A DNA stretch of 64,000 nt from Luzula sylvatica (GCA_946800325.1 OX326957.1:55237798-55301797), one strand, 5' to 3'. Positions 42,108 to 54,927 are shown, numbered from the stretch's first letter. A program made the numbers and translations. Notes: generated by a model from the letters alone, not told the origin.

Positions 42108-42697
42108 CGATTGCTTGCGAAAGCAACCCTTCCTATAAACAATCTACTCATATTTTTAGAAATTTCCATCCTTCTCCTCCAATCTAATTTTAGAAATTTC
42201 AATACTTTTTAGTTTTTATCTTGGATCACTTTTATAAATTAAGTCCCTTACCAATATATGGATTCAAGCTTCTCAGAGAAAGCAAAGATGGCTTTGACGT
42301 TGTGATTAGTGAAGTTCACATGCCAGACATGAATGGATTCAAGCTTCTCAAACCCGTCGATCTCGAAATGAATCTTCCAGTTATCAGTCCGTCTCTAATT
42401 TCCACTTCCCATGCAATTTTGCACATTTCTATTCCTCTAAAATTCGCGATCTAACTAATCTTCTTTTTTTCCTCGTCAGTGATGTCTGCGGATGCGAGAA
42501 AAAACATAGTAATGGAAGGATTAAAGCACGGAGCTTGCGACTACTTGATCAAACCCGTCAGAATGGAAGAGCTCGAGAATATCTGGCAACGCGTCATCAG
42601 AAAAAAGTGCACCGATCCGTATCGTGAATCAGAACATTCTGGAAGCTTCGAAGATTTTGATCGCCTCACCCCCGATGATAAAACTGAACGCCAGTAG
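42108..42697 (+). pseudogene. Truncated copy of the type-B response regulator receiver domain
   Basis: The end of intron 1, exon 2, intron 2 and the start of exon 3 of the gene at 51596-54177 are duplicated here, introns included. The copy reads [26 protein letters not shown] and, after a GT-AG intron (42390-42479), MSADARKNIVMEGLKHGACD with [10 protein letters not shown]. It stops at 42695-42697, soon after the receiver. The receiver's first exon, with its acidic pocket, and the whole DNA-binding part are missing. The start of exon 2 is rearranged: an 18-base string (42258-42275) repeats 42333-42350. The phospho-acceptor Asp (VVISD in the source) is Glu here. Probably not functional; a receiver-only peptide from ATG 42221 is conceivable but not supported. 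Confidence 0.85.
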
Positions 42698-44040
42698 TGA
42701 AATAGCATCATGTACTGAAGAGTTACGATGTTTAGTATTTACTCTCTATTTTTATGTATCTCATAAATAGAGTAAAAATGTATCATTATTTCTAGAGCGG
42801 TTATTTATGCGTCCGGAACGATTATTTTTACTTTCTTATATCTTCAAATTACTTTTTTTTTTTTAAATTATGGAATGTATTTAGTGCATTATCTTCTATA
42901 AATATGTTACTTATATCTTTCATAATTTAATATATCATAATTAAGGCTATCGCCTCCTCCTTCAAAAAAAAAAAAAATTAGAAATTAATACTAATGTTTT
43001 TTCTTAAAAAATTCATCCTCTCTCTCCGATTATATTCTCCTCTATCTATGTCATGTACTATATCTTTACTATTTCTTCCATCCGATGGTGAAGTGATGGT
43101 GAAGTGGATTAGTGGAAAATGGAATAATGTTTTATTTCATTTTATTCCATGATTGTTCGGTAGAGACAATGGAACAAAAAATTGGATTAAAATATAACAA
43201 TAAGAATTAATAAGTTAATAACCAAAAAATCACGGAAAAGAAAAATTATTTTACTAGAGATTAAAAGTAAAAAGGGAATATATGTCCTAAAATTTGTTCT
43301 AGTCCATTGAAAATTTTTATTTCCTGTACCCTATAGAAAATTAGAAAATGAAATTCTACTAATTCATCATCTAATTCCATTTTCTTCCACCCGAGTTCGG
43401 CTGGAAGAAAGTTTTCTTCCACTATTACGGGTTTATTCCAGGTTGCCGAACATGTACCACAAGTCATATCTTTGTTTAAACTACTCACTAAATAGCCATA
43501 AATTTATTTTATTTATTTCTTGCTGATAAGTTATATTTCATGACTCAAATTTTTGTTCTTGGATATTAAAAATGAAAATAGAATTATTTAAGGATCATAA
43601 AATAATCGTTTTTTTTTTAATTTCGAACTAATTTAGATGGATTTAATAGATTATTGAAAAAATATTATTTTGTAAGATTGAATATTTGTGCCGGGTTTGT
43701 AAGTATTATATTGTTGGTTTAAAATATTATTATACTTTTTCAAAATTGTTATTTTCATTTTATTATTGAATTGAATTTAATTTAATTTGAATACACTTTT
43801 TTTAGTGTGTCGTGCGGCAACTTTCAAATTTAGTTGACGTTATTTTATCCTAAATTTAACTAGATTATTGCACTTCTTTTGACTTTTGAGAGAGAGAGAT
43901 GTTTTGATTATTTTCGTAATGATTAGTTTCTAATTATGATGGTTTAACTCAAGAATGTTGTAAAAAAAATATATTAGTGGATCATCATTTTTAAATGCAT
44001 TTCATAATTAAGAGAGGTATTTTGGAGATTTTTTTGTAAA
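42698..44040. other. Intergenic A+T-rich DNA
   Basis: No gene, RNA or bounded element was recognised. Short open frames have no family features. Confidence 0.45.
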
Positions 44041-44044
44041 ATTA

Positions 44045-44585
44045 TAGGCAATCGCATATAGTTCTTTAGTTTGCGAATAATACACATACATTTTACGAAC
44101 ATTAATTATGTATTACGAATAATATATATATTGACTTTTCCGTAACCAACTTCATCGACAATTCACATATTTGATATATTTAAAAGAAACACGTATTGCC
44201 GTATAACACGTTTTTTCCAGATTTTTTTTTATAAATATTTTAAATAAATAACAAAAAGTAAAATTTCGAACAATGATTAATACAACAAAAATATCAATAA
44301 TAATATTCATAATTTTAAACTAAAATGAACATTATTTATAAAATTATTATATCCCTCAATTTTTACGAATAACTTTTTTATATTTACACACTTTTATATA
44401 CCGAATTATTGTATCGGTGTTATGTAAAATAAAGCTAATTATAGACGAATATCCGAATTGACGAATTTTTAACGTATTTCGTTTTATTTAACCGAATATT
44501 TAACCGACTTGAAAAAACGTTTGATTCGAATTATACACGAACGTATTACATACCGTGTTATTGACGTATCACGAATGACTTAATT
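44045..44585. repeat. acgaa-rich repeat, copy 1
   Basis: About 540 bases share their order of landmarks with 45556-46115: tttacgaac..ttaattatgtattacgaataatat, acacgtat.g.cgtata, atataccgaattattgta, gacgaat..gaatt.acgaat, and a terminal tcacgaatgact. It is a diverged dispersed repeat, probably an old non-autonomous DNA transposon. No open frame of interest. Confidence 0.6.
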
Positions 44586-45555
44586 ATTGATAATCACTTT
44601 AGACACAAAAATAATTCTATAATGTAGCTATAAATTATCGGGTTCATGAATCCCCGGATTTGAAATCCTTAAGTTTGGTTTCGGAATTAATTCTTTTCGC
44701 CGTGTTGTTTCACAAAATTTGTCAAATTCATGTCGAAAAATAAAAATAGACTACTTCCGCCACATAGTCTGACTGACGGAAGTGATTTTTGCAATGCAAA
44801 ATCTATTGAAAAATGTTAATTATGTAATGATAGGAACTCCATCTTTTTTATTTCCGTCTTATATGAGACGAAATTATTATTATTATTTAAATTTTGACGG
44901 AAGTAGTGATAGGAATTCCATCTTTTCTTTATCACGAATTGTACTCACCTGCCACGTGACAGACACTAAACCACCCATTAGCAGATTGCCACGTGGTTGA
45001 TGATACAATTAATGGTAAAAAAGATGAGTTCCTAGCATTACTCCATGGTCATACTTGTACATAAAAAAATTCAACACGTATGCAATTATGCATACAAGGG
45101 AGGCAGAGAGGATACCGAGTTCACGAGAATGAATACATACGCTCCAATTTCGAGTCAATCAAATCACAAATCATTGGGGCGCAATGAAAGCCCAACCCGT
45201 TTACTTTTCCCTCTTATTCCCTTTCCTTCTGGAACTTGACGGCCAATTCTATGATTTAACATGCTCAAATTCCACGGTGAACCAATATCCCTCGGAATAT
45301 CCACATAAGCAGAGTAATGTTAGGTAGGTGTACGGTGGACCGAATCCATCTACTGATTTTCGCATGCAATTGTTTTGTACCCACGTGTTCGCTGATCGGT
45401 GGAGTCCCCGGTGTACGAAGAATAGCTGGTTCCATGCTACGGATACACTAATAAGTAATAACTCTGCTTTAGTTCATTAATTATTGCTATGCCCCCTTCT
45501 TGTGGCTTTGATAACTCTCTCCTCATTTACCCCCTTTTGTATTTACAATGCCGAA

Positions 45556-45718
45556 ATAGTTGTTTAGTTCGCAAATAGTACGCGTATAATTTACGAACAA
45601 TTATTTATTACGAATAATATACATATTAACGTACTCGTACCCAATCTAATCAATAATTCGCGTATTTTATAAATTGTTTAAAAAAACACGTATAGTCGTA
45701 TAATATGTTTTTTTCGAA

Positions 45719-45807
<89 letters not shown>

Positions 45808-46115
45808 ATAAAAAATTAAATTTCAATCAAGGATTAAGACAACATAAATACCAATAATAATCTATAAAATGATGATTTTGAACTAAAATAATTATATTTC
45901 TTAATTATTTATGAATAAATTTTTTTTATATTTGTATATGCTTTTATATAGCGAATTATTGTACATGTATTATGTAAAATAAGTCTAACTATAGACGAAT
46001 AATTGAATTAACGAATTAGTAGCATTCTCCGTTTTATTTGACCGAATTGAAAAACGTTTCATTCGATTATACATGAATGTATTATGTACCGTATTATTAA
46101 CGTGTCACGAATGAC
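45556..46115. repeat. acgaa-rich repeat, copy 2, split by a (TA)n tract
   Basis: This is the second copy of the repeat at 44045-44585 in the same orientation. It contains a long (TA)n microsatellite at about 45725-45802, at a place where copy 1 has only a poly-T/A-rich stretch. So the microsatellite expanded after the two copies separated. Confidence 0.6.
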
Positions 46116-48397
46116 TATCTGTGGGACGAACTATTTAAGTATAATACCGGAATACGAAAATATAATACAAATAAATAATCATGACAAGTTAAAAGACAAA
46201 AAATAAGTTATATCAATAAGAAAAGATTAATAATCATACTTGATCATTTTATTGCGTATATTATAATTAACACGATAAGATACTATATTATTAATTAGCA
46301 TAATTAGTCAATACAATTAAAGGACAAGAAACCAATTAATATTAGTAAAAAAAAGTAAGATACATATTCGAAAGAAGACATACGGTCCAATTAATATGCA
46401 TGAGATGAGTAAACAAAGTGAATAGATAAGCTTAGAGTAATAAGATCAACGAGCAAATCATAAGATGTCCGCGAAATGATTATTTGGAGCATTGGTGAAG
46501 AAGAAAAATACGAAAATAAAAAATAAATTTGATTGTTTGTAGTGAAATAAAATGTGGTATTCTCATCTAATTAAAATTATGGATTATTCCATAGATTAGA
46601 ATTATTACTATTCTCATTTGCAATATACTTATCAATTAATTTATGCTTTTATTCCATGATATTTCACATTCATATGAATATATACTCTATTGAAGTATAA
46701 TATTCAATCCATCCCGAACTACAAATCAAAATTGGAAATATATGAATTCTTCATCTTTAACTTCTTTAAAATTTCTTTTATTATTTGGAAAATTTATTTT
46801 GGGATTAATCTTTTAGAAGTAGGTTTCCATAGTTATAGTTCATTCAACTATTCATTCGAATAAATATCTAATGGAATAGATTATATGTATAATGATAGCA
46901 AAATAATAAAAAGTAGCTTCGTACCTATAAATACTTAATTTTTTTGTTGTAATTTTTGAGAATTATTTAAATGATTATGAAATTTTTTCAAATAAATCTA
47001 TGTCTATTTTTTCAATTAAAAGTTTTTTTTTTATATATTTCAATATCAAAATTATACATTTTGCAAAATAACATTTACGTGTATAAATTGTATCACATCC
47101 ATATTCTTTAAAAAATATTATTGAAATGCCAAAAAAAAAAAATCTCGTTTGTCAATTTCAACATATATAACAAGAAAAATCTACACAGTCTCTATCAATA
47201 ATTAAATCTATTGATTTTGGTAAAAAAAAAAACTACACACATAATAATTATTTAATCCATATTCCATATCATTTTAGGTTCTCTTCATTATTATTTTTCC
47301 AAATCGGGTCACTAAAGGCATTTGTAGATGGCCTGGGTGATAGTTATCAGCCCTTTTCCCACTTGTGACATGTTGACACCTCAAAACCATGGGAAGTCAC
47401 CATTTCAAGGCCAATCAATGATTCGTCTACCAAAAGGATTTACACCACGTATACACAAAACTAACTCCTTGCTCAGTTCCCCACCAAAACGGCAGTGCTC
47501 ATCCATTGGTCCAAGGTCCCCCCATCTATTCGGAATAACTTGCCTGGACATCGCGTAGCGAACTTTTCGATGGGACCAATTTTTTGTGAGAATGTATAAT
47601 TGGTCGGTTCTTACGTTTAATGAATAACGAGTCCATGCGAATTGATAATAATCTCATGGTTTTTTCCAGGAGACCACTGAATATCTTCCCATATATTTTT
47701 AAGGTAGACTTGGTTCGGCGACTAAGATATGGCCTAAAGTAAAAATAATAAAATTAACAACAATAATATTTTTATTTTTAATTATTCAAATGTTAAAATT
47801 ATGTTACTTTTTACCGAAGGACTCTGCTATATTTTTATTTATGATTATTGACATTTAGTATTATTTTTTTTTTATCCATGAATCGTGTAAAATTATTTTT
47901 TTATAATATTATGAAGAACTAAATCTAACAAATATACATTAATTTTATATGCATAAAATTTAAATGATTATTTATGATGCGAGAAATTGAAGACAATAAT
48001 ATTTTCTCTCTGTATACAAAAGATTTTGTTTACATCGTTTGTGAAAAATAATAAAAATAATAAATATCAATTATAAAAATAATGGTATAATGGTTATTTG
48101 GTAATTCTTGTGAAATCGATTTTAATTAAATCAGGTTAGCTTTTGTAATAGTCTTACCTAAAAAAAATACTCCTGAAAAAATCAGAAACAATGGAATACA
48201 CCAAAAACATTTACTCAAATTAACCCCTTTCCTTTATTGAAAAAAAAATAACAAATTTACTCGATTTTCACACCATATTCTGATATTCATTTATCATGCA
48301 CCCAGCCTATGTAACAAATATCTAGAGCCCTGCTGAAAAATAATAATCACGCAGTCATCTCTACAATTAAGTATAAGCTTCCAGCAAGGCAACCCCT
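46116..48397. other. Intergenic A+T-rich DNA
   Basis: No gene is supported. 47320-47650 is noticeably richer in G+C than its surroundings, but it has no recognisable coding content. A short MITE-like phrase occurs around 48415, at the edge of the next element. Confidence 0.45.
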
Positions 48398-48407
48398 CCG
48401 CAATATA

Positions 48408-48699
48408 GGGAAAATTTCTCCTATATCCCTACTAAACTTATAAATTACATATTTATCCCTCTTAAGATGTTAATATCATATTTATCCCTACTAACTTCTA
48501 TTAGTCTCAAATTTATCCAAAATTAACATTTGTGTTAAATTTAACAGAAAATTATTTGTAATTGACTAATTTACCCCTAAACTAATCCTCAATAATCCAA
48601 CAAACTTGTTCCAACCCTAAACCCGATAACAGACCCGATAACAAACTAAATCTATTTGTATTTCCTTTCTCACACTTCTCGCACCATGGATCCTGAGTC

Positions 48700-48735
<36 letters not shown>

Positions 48736-51314
48736 CGCTCGTAGCTGAATGATAGATCTGTTGCCGCCATTTCTTGCTCACGCTCAATTTCTGGAGAAGA
48801 GACGAGTTGGATATGTCTTCTTCCTCTTCGCACCGTAGGAAGGCTATAGCTAATCGTAGTGAAGCATTATACTTTTATCGCCTATGGTCCTAGATAACAA
48901 AGAAGTCGTGTTGTTTTCCACGAATTTTGCCTAATTTATGGTTTTTTCTGTTCACACAAGTAAATCAAATCTTAATTTTTTTTTCTGTTCCTTGCATTTT
49001 GATTTTCAAATTGAAATTCGATTTCATAAATTCGATATTACCTTGTTATTGTGTTCTGGTACAAACAAAAGACATTATTTTGTACGAAATGCATATTCAT
49101 GTCAATTTGCTTCTAGGCCTCAGGGCCGGAAAATACTGAAATTTACATGGTAATTTACATAAATGGGAGTTTTTAATTGCAGGATTAGAATAGGCATGCA
49201 TGCGATGGAACATACTGCAATTTACATGGTAATCTGCTTCTAGGCCTCAGGGCCGGTACGAGGCGTTCGAGTGGGAGAAGCAAGGTGTATCTTATGTGTT
49301 CGATTTAATGTCTTTGCAATTGGGGACTGTATACTTGATTCGGCAAATGAATTCTAGGCCTCGGGCCGGTACGAGGTGTTCGAGTGGGAGAAACAAGGTG
49401 TATCTTATGTGTTCGATTTAATATCTTCGCAATTGGGGACTGTATACTTCATCCGACAATAGAGTTCTAGGCATCGGGGACGGTACGAGGCATTCGAATA
49501 GGTGATTCAAGGTGTATCTTATGTGTTCGATTTAATGTCTTCGTAATTGGGGATCGTAGACTTGATAGAATTCTAGGCCTCGGGGCTGGTACGAGGTGTT
49601 CGAGTGGGAGAAACAAGGTGTATCTTATGTGTTTGATTTAATGTCTTCAGAATTGGGGACTGTAGACTTAATATAATTCTGGGCCTCCGGGTTCATGAAT
49701 GGGTGATAACATTCTAGGCCTTCGGGCCAGGGAGCTGCTTTGCGAGAAGCGGGTCAAGAATCCGGATCCATTAAGGTCGTTACATGGGCAGAACTTCAAT
49801 TGCAAATTGGTTGGAATGAAGTGAAATTGTTGCCATATAGGAACTCTTTTGGTATTGTATTTTGTTGCAAATTCAATGCATTATAAAGGAAATATCAGAT
49901 ACTAGAGTTATCCATCATAGTCGTAGTCTTTTTGCTTCACTGATAATCCTTCTCGAAACGAAGTTAAAAAAGACATCATGTATCGCATATTGATTTTGGT
50001 ATTGTATTTTGTTATGTGGTTTAAGATATATAAATGTTAAAGATGATTAATGGATTGTATTTAATTTTATTTGTTTTAATATTTATTGTGAAATCAAATA
50101 TTAATTTTGATATTTTTTTTTTTTACTTCGTAGAATGTACAATTACAAAATGAACATTCTTCTAAAAAAAAAACGAACATCCTTATTTATATCATATCAA
50201 CATACTTATAAAGTAATATTTACAACATTCAATTACATTTCAAAATGGAGATAAAACAGAAAAATAGAAAAATAGATAATGAAACATGAAGAAAAATATT
50301 GAATTCGGATTGTTTCTGGTGGTACTGATTGAAGCCTAATTCGTTGATAGAACAAATCTCGAAGGTCAATACCCAAAGTCCCAAATACCAAATAATCTGC
50401 AAATTAGGAACTACAATGTTAAATTAAATTAATTCCATATTTCTAAATTAATATTAAAAACTACAAATACAGGCCTTGCATTGGCAAAAACTTCATAGGA
50501 GAAAATGTAAAACCATAAAATGAAGTTTCTAGAAGAGTATTGAGGATCAATCGAAACATTGATATTTACACAATCCAGAACTGAGGTACTTCTAGAAAGG
50601 TATCGAGGACCGGATTTTAAGATTTATAGGAAATTTTCCGTGTCGTTTTTTTCCTAAAATTTCAGAAATATTCACCATTTAACCCTAAATGGAAGATCTG
50701 AAAAAGTCCTAATTAAAAAGAAACTGAAAAACCATTAACATTTTCAAAGAAATTCCCTAATTCATCACTATATAAACCCTAATATGCGAATCAAAGTCCT
50801 AAAAGAAAGAGTGGAGTACCATTTCATGATGAAGAAAATGACGATTTGGGGTCCATTTCGAAGAAATTGATGCTTCGTTGAGGTTTTTGAAGTTTACAGT
50901 GACTATTCGTTGAGTTCTTGGGGTTGGGCCATCTGCCCCTCTCGTTCTAACCCGACCGCCATCTTCTCCGGATATCAAGCCTGGCCGGATCGCCAGATCG
51001 CCTCCTGGTTGTGTGAAGATAAAGAAAAGCTTAGGAGGTCGTAGGGAGATGGACAAGGAGATAGAGATAGATTTAGTTTGTTATCGGGTCTGTTATCGGG
51101 TTTAGGATTGGAACAAGTTTGTTGGATTATTGAGGGTTAGTTTAGGGGTAAATTAGTCAATTACAAATAAATTTCTGTTAAATTTAACACAAATGTTAAT
51201 TTTGGATAAATTTGAGACTAATAGAAGTTAGTAGGGATAAATATGATATTAACATCTTAAGAGGGATAAATATGTAATTTATGAGTTTAGTAGGGATATA
51301 GGAAAAATTTTCCC
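48408..51314. mobile_element. 2.9-kb Mutator-like element with 250-bp TIRs and 10-bp TSD
   Basis: The left TIR (48408-48656) and right TIR (51067-51314) are nearly perfect inverted copies beginning gggaaaatttytcctatatc. The exact duplication ccgcaatata flanks them (48398-48407, 51315-51324). The interior has a (CT)n tract at 48700-48732, a short open start atgtcttcttcc near 48812, a block of ~110-bp tandem repeats (49238-49735) and an A+T-rich middle. No MULE transposase was recognised. It may be a Pack-MULE carrying host fragments, but no donor gene can be named. It ends 281 bp before the response regulator start codon. Confidence 0.88.
49238..49735. repeat. Tandem repeat of ~106-114 bp inside the Mutator-like element
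   Basis: Units start with ttctaggcctc at 49238, 49352, 49465, 49571 and 49678, and partial units start at 49111 and 49712. Each full unit continues ggtacgagg.gttcgagtggg, aaggtgtatcttatgtgttcg and attggggactgta. Unit lengths are mostly not multiples of three and later units break the frame, so a repeated protein is unlikely. The units are richer in G+C than the rest of the element. Confidence 0.85.
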
Positions 51315-51579
51315 CCGCAATATATGACTATTTTATTACTACCTTAGTCTCCTCTCTCTCTCTCTCTCTATACTTTCTCCAAAACCCAATCTTGAGACTA
51401 CAATTCAACTCAAATCCCTATTCCTTCGCCGGCGACGGAGATCCGGCCGGATTTGGTGCGGATCCGGATTCTGTGCCCACCCGTGTGGTTGCTGGTTCAG
51501 AGATTTTTGTTGGATCGGGGTTAATAGAGAGTAGATTTGATTGGGTGCGAGTGTGAATTCAGTTGGGTTTTGCTGTGGT

Positions 51580-51603
51580 ATGAGGAGGCGGCGGGATGGC
51601 TAG
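51580..51603 (+). promoter_or_regulatory. Short upstream ORF overlapping the response regulator start codon
   Basis: An ATG at 51580 opens a seven-codon frame (M-R-R-R-R-D-G) that stops at 51601-51603, past the main ATG at 51596. Ribosomes that use it would pass the main start. It could lower translation of the regulator, if the transcript includes it. Confidence 0.5.
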
Positions 51604-53526
51604 GGCTGACGTGGATGACGTGGAGTTCCCTGTGGGGCTCCGCGTGTTGGTCGTGGATGATGATTTGACTTGCCTTAAGGTTCTTAAAGGGATGCTTCAG
51701 AAGTGCCGATATAATGGTGGGCAATTGCTTAAATTATCAGGCTTTTATTTTTGCAAAATCTTGGGTATTTAGCCTTCATTATATTAGGATGTGCCTTTAA
51801 AACCTTTGATTGATGGTGGTGGGGATTTATTCAAACTTTGTTCTTATTTATTTGAAATTTCTACAATTTTTCCATTTGCTTGCTTGCTTGTTTGTTACGA
51901 AAGCAACTCCTCCTAGAACAATCTATCCATATTTTCAAAAATTTGAAATATTTTTCTCTCGATCTACGTTTAGAAATTTCCATCCTTCTCTTCTCATCTA
52001 ATTTTAGAAATTTCAATACCTTTTTAATCTTGATCTGCTTCTACAAATTCAGTACCTTACAATTAATTTCTTATATCTACAGTGACAGTATGTACGCAAG
52101 CAGCAACGGCACTTTCTCTCCTCAGAGAAAGCAGAGATGGCTTTCACGTCGTGATCAGCGACGTTCACATGCCTGACATGAATGGATTCAAGCTTCTCGA
52201 GCTAGTCGGTCTCGAAATGGATCTTCCAGTTATTAGTGCGTCTCTAATTTCCACTCCCCCCTACAATTTATACCATTCTATTCCTTTCAAATTCACGATC
52301 TAATCTTCTTTTTCACCTCATCAGTGATGTCTGCAGATGCAAGAATAAGCATAGTAATGGAAGGGATAAAACACGGAGCTTGCGACTACTTAATCAAACC
52401 CGTCAGAATGGAAGAGCTCAAGAATATCTGGCAACACGTTGTCAGAAAAAAGTGTACTGATCCGAGTCGTGAATTAGAACATTCCGGAAGCTTCGAAGAC
52501 TCTGATCGCCCCAATCCCAATAATAACAACAACGCCATTAGCAATGCTAATAACAGCAATAATGAGAAGAGTAGTAAAAGGGGGGTCGAAGAGGGAGAGT
52601 CCGTGAATGAAGAATCGAGATCGAGTCAAAAGAAGAAGAGAAGTATCGTAAAGGAAGAAGACGAAGGAGAGACTGACAGTGGGGACCCCTCTTCGAAAAA
52701 GCCACGTGTTGTTTGGTCTGTTGAGTTGCATGAGCAATTCGTCAATGCTGTCAAACAACTTGGAATTGATAGTATGGATTTTTAGTTTTGTTATTTCATT
52801 TCCTTGATTTTCGATTCAAGTATTTTCTTTTAACAGTTATTTTTCTTTTTTTGAAGAAGCTGTGCCAAAGAGGATTCTTGAGCTGATGAATGTACCAGGA
52901 TTAACGAGAGAGAATGTGGCAAGCCATTTACAGGTTTGTATCTATTTATTTTTGAGGAATTTAATAATTAATTATCAATATTTTGTCCTAATTACACTTC
53001 GTAATATTTGCAGAAATTCAGATTGTACTTAAAAAGAATAAGTGGAGTGTCTGATCATCATCCTGGTCTACAAAACCCATTCTGTGGACCAATTTCATCC
53101 AACATAAAAGCAGGTCCGCTTGGCAGACTAGACTTCGAAACCCTAGTCGCATCAGGCCAAATCCCTCCTCAAGCCCTAGCTGTATTAGAAGAAGAACTCT
53201 TATCTCAATCCAGCCCTAAGCCGCCTCATTCTATAAGAGAAATCGCCTTTGGTCAACCTCTAATGAAATGCGGGCCCCCAAGTTCCTCTCTATCTAGACA
53301 GTTCCCAAATCCCGGTTTGAATCCCGTCTCGATAAATCCAGGATTGGAAATCCCGTCTTCTACTTTCTCGAATTGGCCGGGTAGTAATAACATCAACGAC
53401 CTCACTCAAATAATGCACCACCAACAACAACAGAGTGCATCGATAACCGTGCAGCCTTCTTGCCTAGTCATCCCTTCGTCTCAGTCTGCTCAGCAATTGA
53501 ATAATTTCCATATGGGGGGCGATAAT

Positions 53527-53570
<44 letters not shown>

Positions 53571-54177
53571 CAATCCAATGCTTCTTAGTCAAAGTCAAAT
53601 GGTACTCCCCTCTCAGGCTCTGACGAGTCAGAGCTTCCAAATGAATCAAGGTAGATCCTTGATCACTTCTCAGCCCTCCATTAGTGGTAACTCGAGCTAC
53701 GCCAGTGCTGGATCCGGATCCGGATCTGTAACCGGACCCGGATCCGTTATGGATTATAATACCTTCATTTCGACCCGGTCAAAGAATTTGAGATTCGGTG
53801 TGGGCCAAATTGTCGATCAAGGGACAAAAAACATAAATCCTGGATTCATTAACAATAGTAATAGTTACAGTTTTTCGGTACCTGGATTGGTACCAGGTAT
53901 GGGAAGTAGTAGTTCTGGTACGGGTGGGATGCTTTTGTTAGATAATGATAATAATAATCATGTGGTTAGTCATAATATGAGGCAACAAGGGAGAAGTATG
54001 ATTAATAACAATAATAATAATAATCATCTGTTAGGGTTTGTTGGGAAAGGAACGTGTATACCGAGCCGGTTTGCAGCAGACGAGATTGAATCGCCCAGTA
54101 ATATTCCAAGTTTCGGTCAAATTGGTGGGGGCGATTTGGTCAATTCAGATACTTTCGGTTTGGACGGTCAGATCTGA
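51596..54177 (+). CDS. Type-B cytokinin response regulator (ARR1/10/12-like)
   Basis: Five exons give 653 aa: 51596-51716, 52083-52235, 52325-52771, 52857-52933, 53014-54177. Type-B regulators take phosphate from histidine phosphotransfer proteins in the nucleus and switch on cytokinin genes. The receiver domain (about residues 15-135) shows the acidic pocket VVDDD, the phospho-acceptor in [11 protein letters not shown], and the conserved lysine in YLIKPVR. An acidic and basic linker with KKKR and SSKKPR nuclear signals follows. The GARP/Myb-like DNA-binding domain runs from [16 protein letters not shown] to [15 protein letters not shown]. The C-terminal half is Gln/Asn/Ser/Gly-rich, with poly-Asn from (aat)n at 53524-53573, as in activation domains. 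A Mutator-like element ends 281 bp upstream and a short upstream ORF overlaps the start. Confidence 0.95.
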
Positions 54178-54239
54178 ACTCTTTGTTCTTCTCGATAGTT
54201 AGTTCTTCTTGTAAAGTAGGCAAGTGCTTAGAAAAATCT

Positions 54240-54440
54240 CGTTCTTTTCTCTTTTTCGATTGGCTTAATTTCATGTATACCCTTACAAAAATGAAAATAT
54301 CATGCCCCCCCCTGAAAATATCATGCCCCATAAAACATGCAATTTGTTTTGAGATTTGTAGGAGTATTCATAATATTTTTTGTTTTACGAGAGTACGTGA
54401 TATTTTGGGTGCATGTGAAATGATGTCATTGCTTTTTTGA
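54240..54440. repeat. MITE-like remnant after the response regulator
   Basis: Phrases such as atgaaaatatcatgcccc, followed by the opposite orientation (gtgatattttgggtgcatg), form a short degenerate foldback. No target duplication was seen. It may be part of the 3' UTR. Confidence 0.4.
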
Positions 54441-54927
54441 TCATTGATGATTAAAGAATAAAGTATTGTTAAATGCAGGATTAAAATGGAAGCAAGTTTA
54501 TTCGATCTGGATAAGTTGGCTTCTTTGATCTTTGATTTTCGTTTCGTTTTTCGCTCGATTTCTCTAGGTTTGTTGGCTTTTATGGTTGGTTCATAGATGA
54601 AAAAGTATCTGTTATTGTTATTCTTGTTATTGTTGTTGTTATAATGTTGTACTTATATAAATGTACGTGCCATTAAAAGGCTTGTTGTTAGTTGGATAAA
54701 ATTAAAAACTTTTTTTACCTTTTAATGTTCATAGGCTTTGGGGAATATTAACTATTCATTATTGTTTGTTTCTTTTTGGATTCTTTATATTTCCTAGAAA
54801 TATTTTTTCTATTTGTTTATTAATTTGAGTTTTATATGTTGAGATTTCAAATTATGGCACTGTACAATTTCATCAAATCTTTCATTTTCAAGAAAAAAGA
54901 ACAGTTATTGAATGCACGTCTAATTAA

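Noticed and set aside
47328..47558. 76-aa frame in a G+C-richer patch
   Set aside because: No family features, no splice partners and no start context; left as intergenic.
49238..49735. CRISPR-like array
   Set aside because: Units are contiguous with no unique spacers, and the genome is a plant nucleus; these are ordinary tandem repeats.
53464..53649. Poly-isoleucine minus frame
   Set aside because: Antisense of the poly-asparagine repeat in the response regulator.
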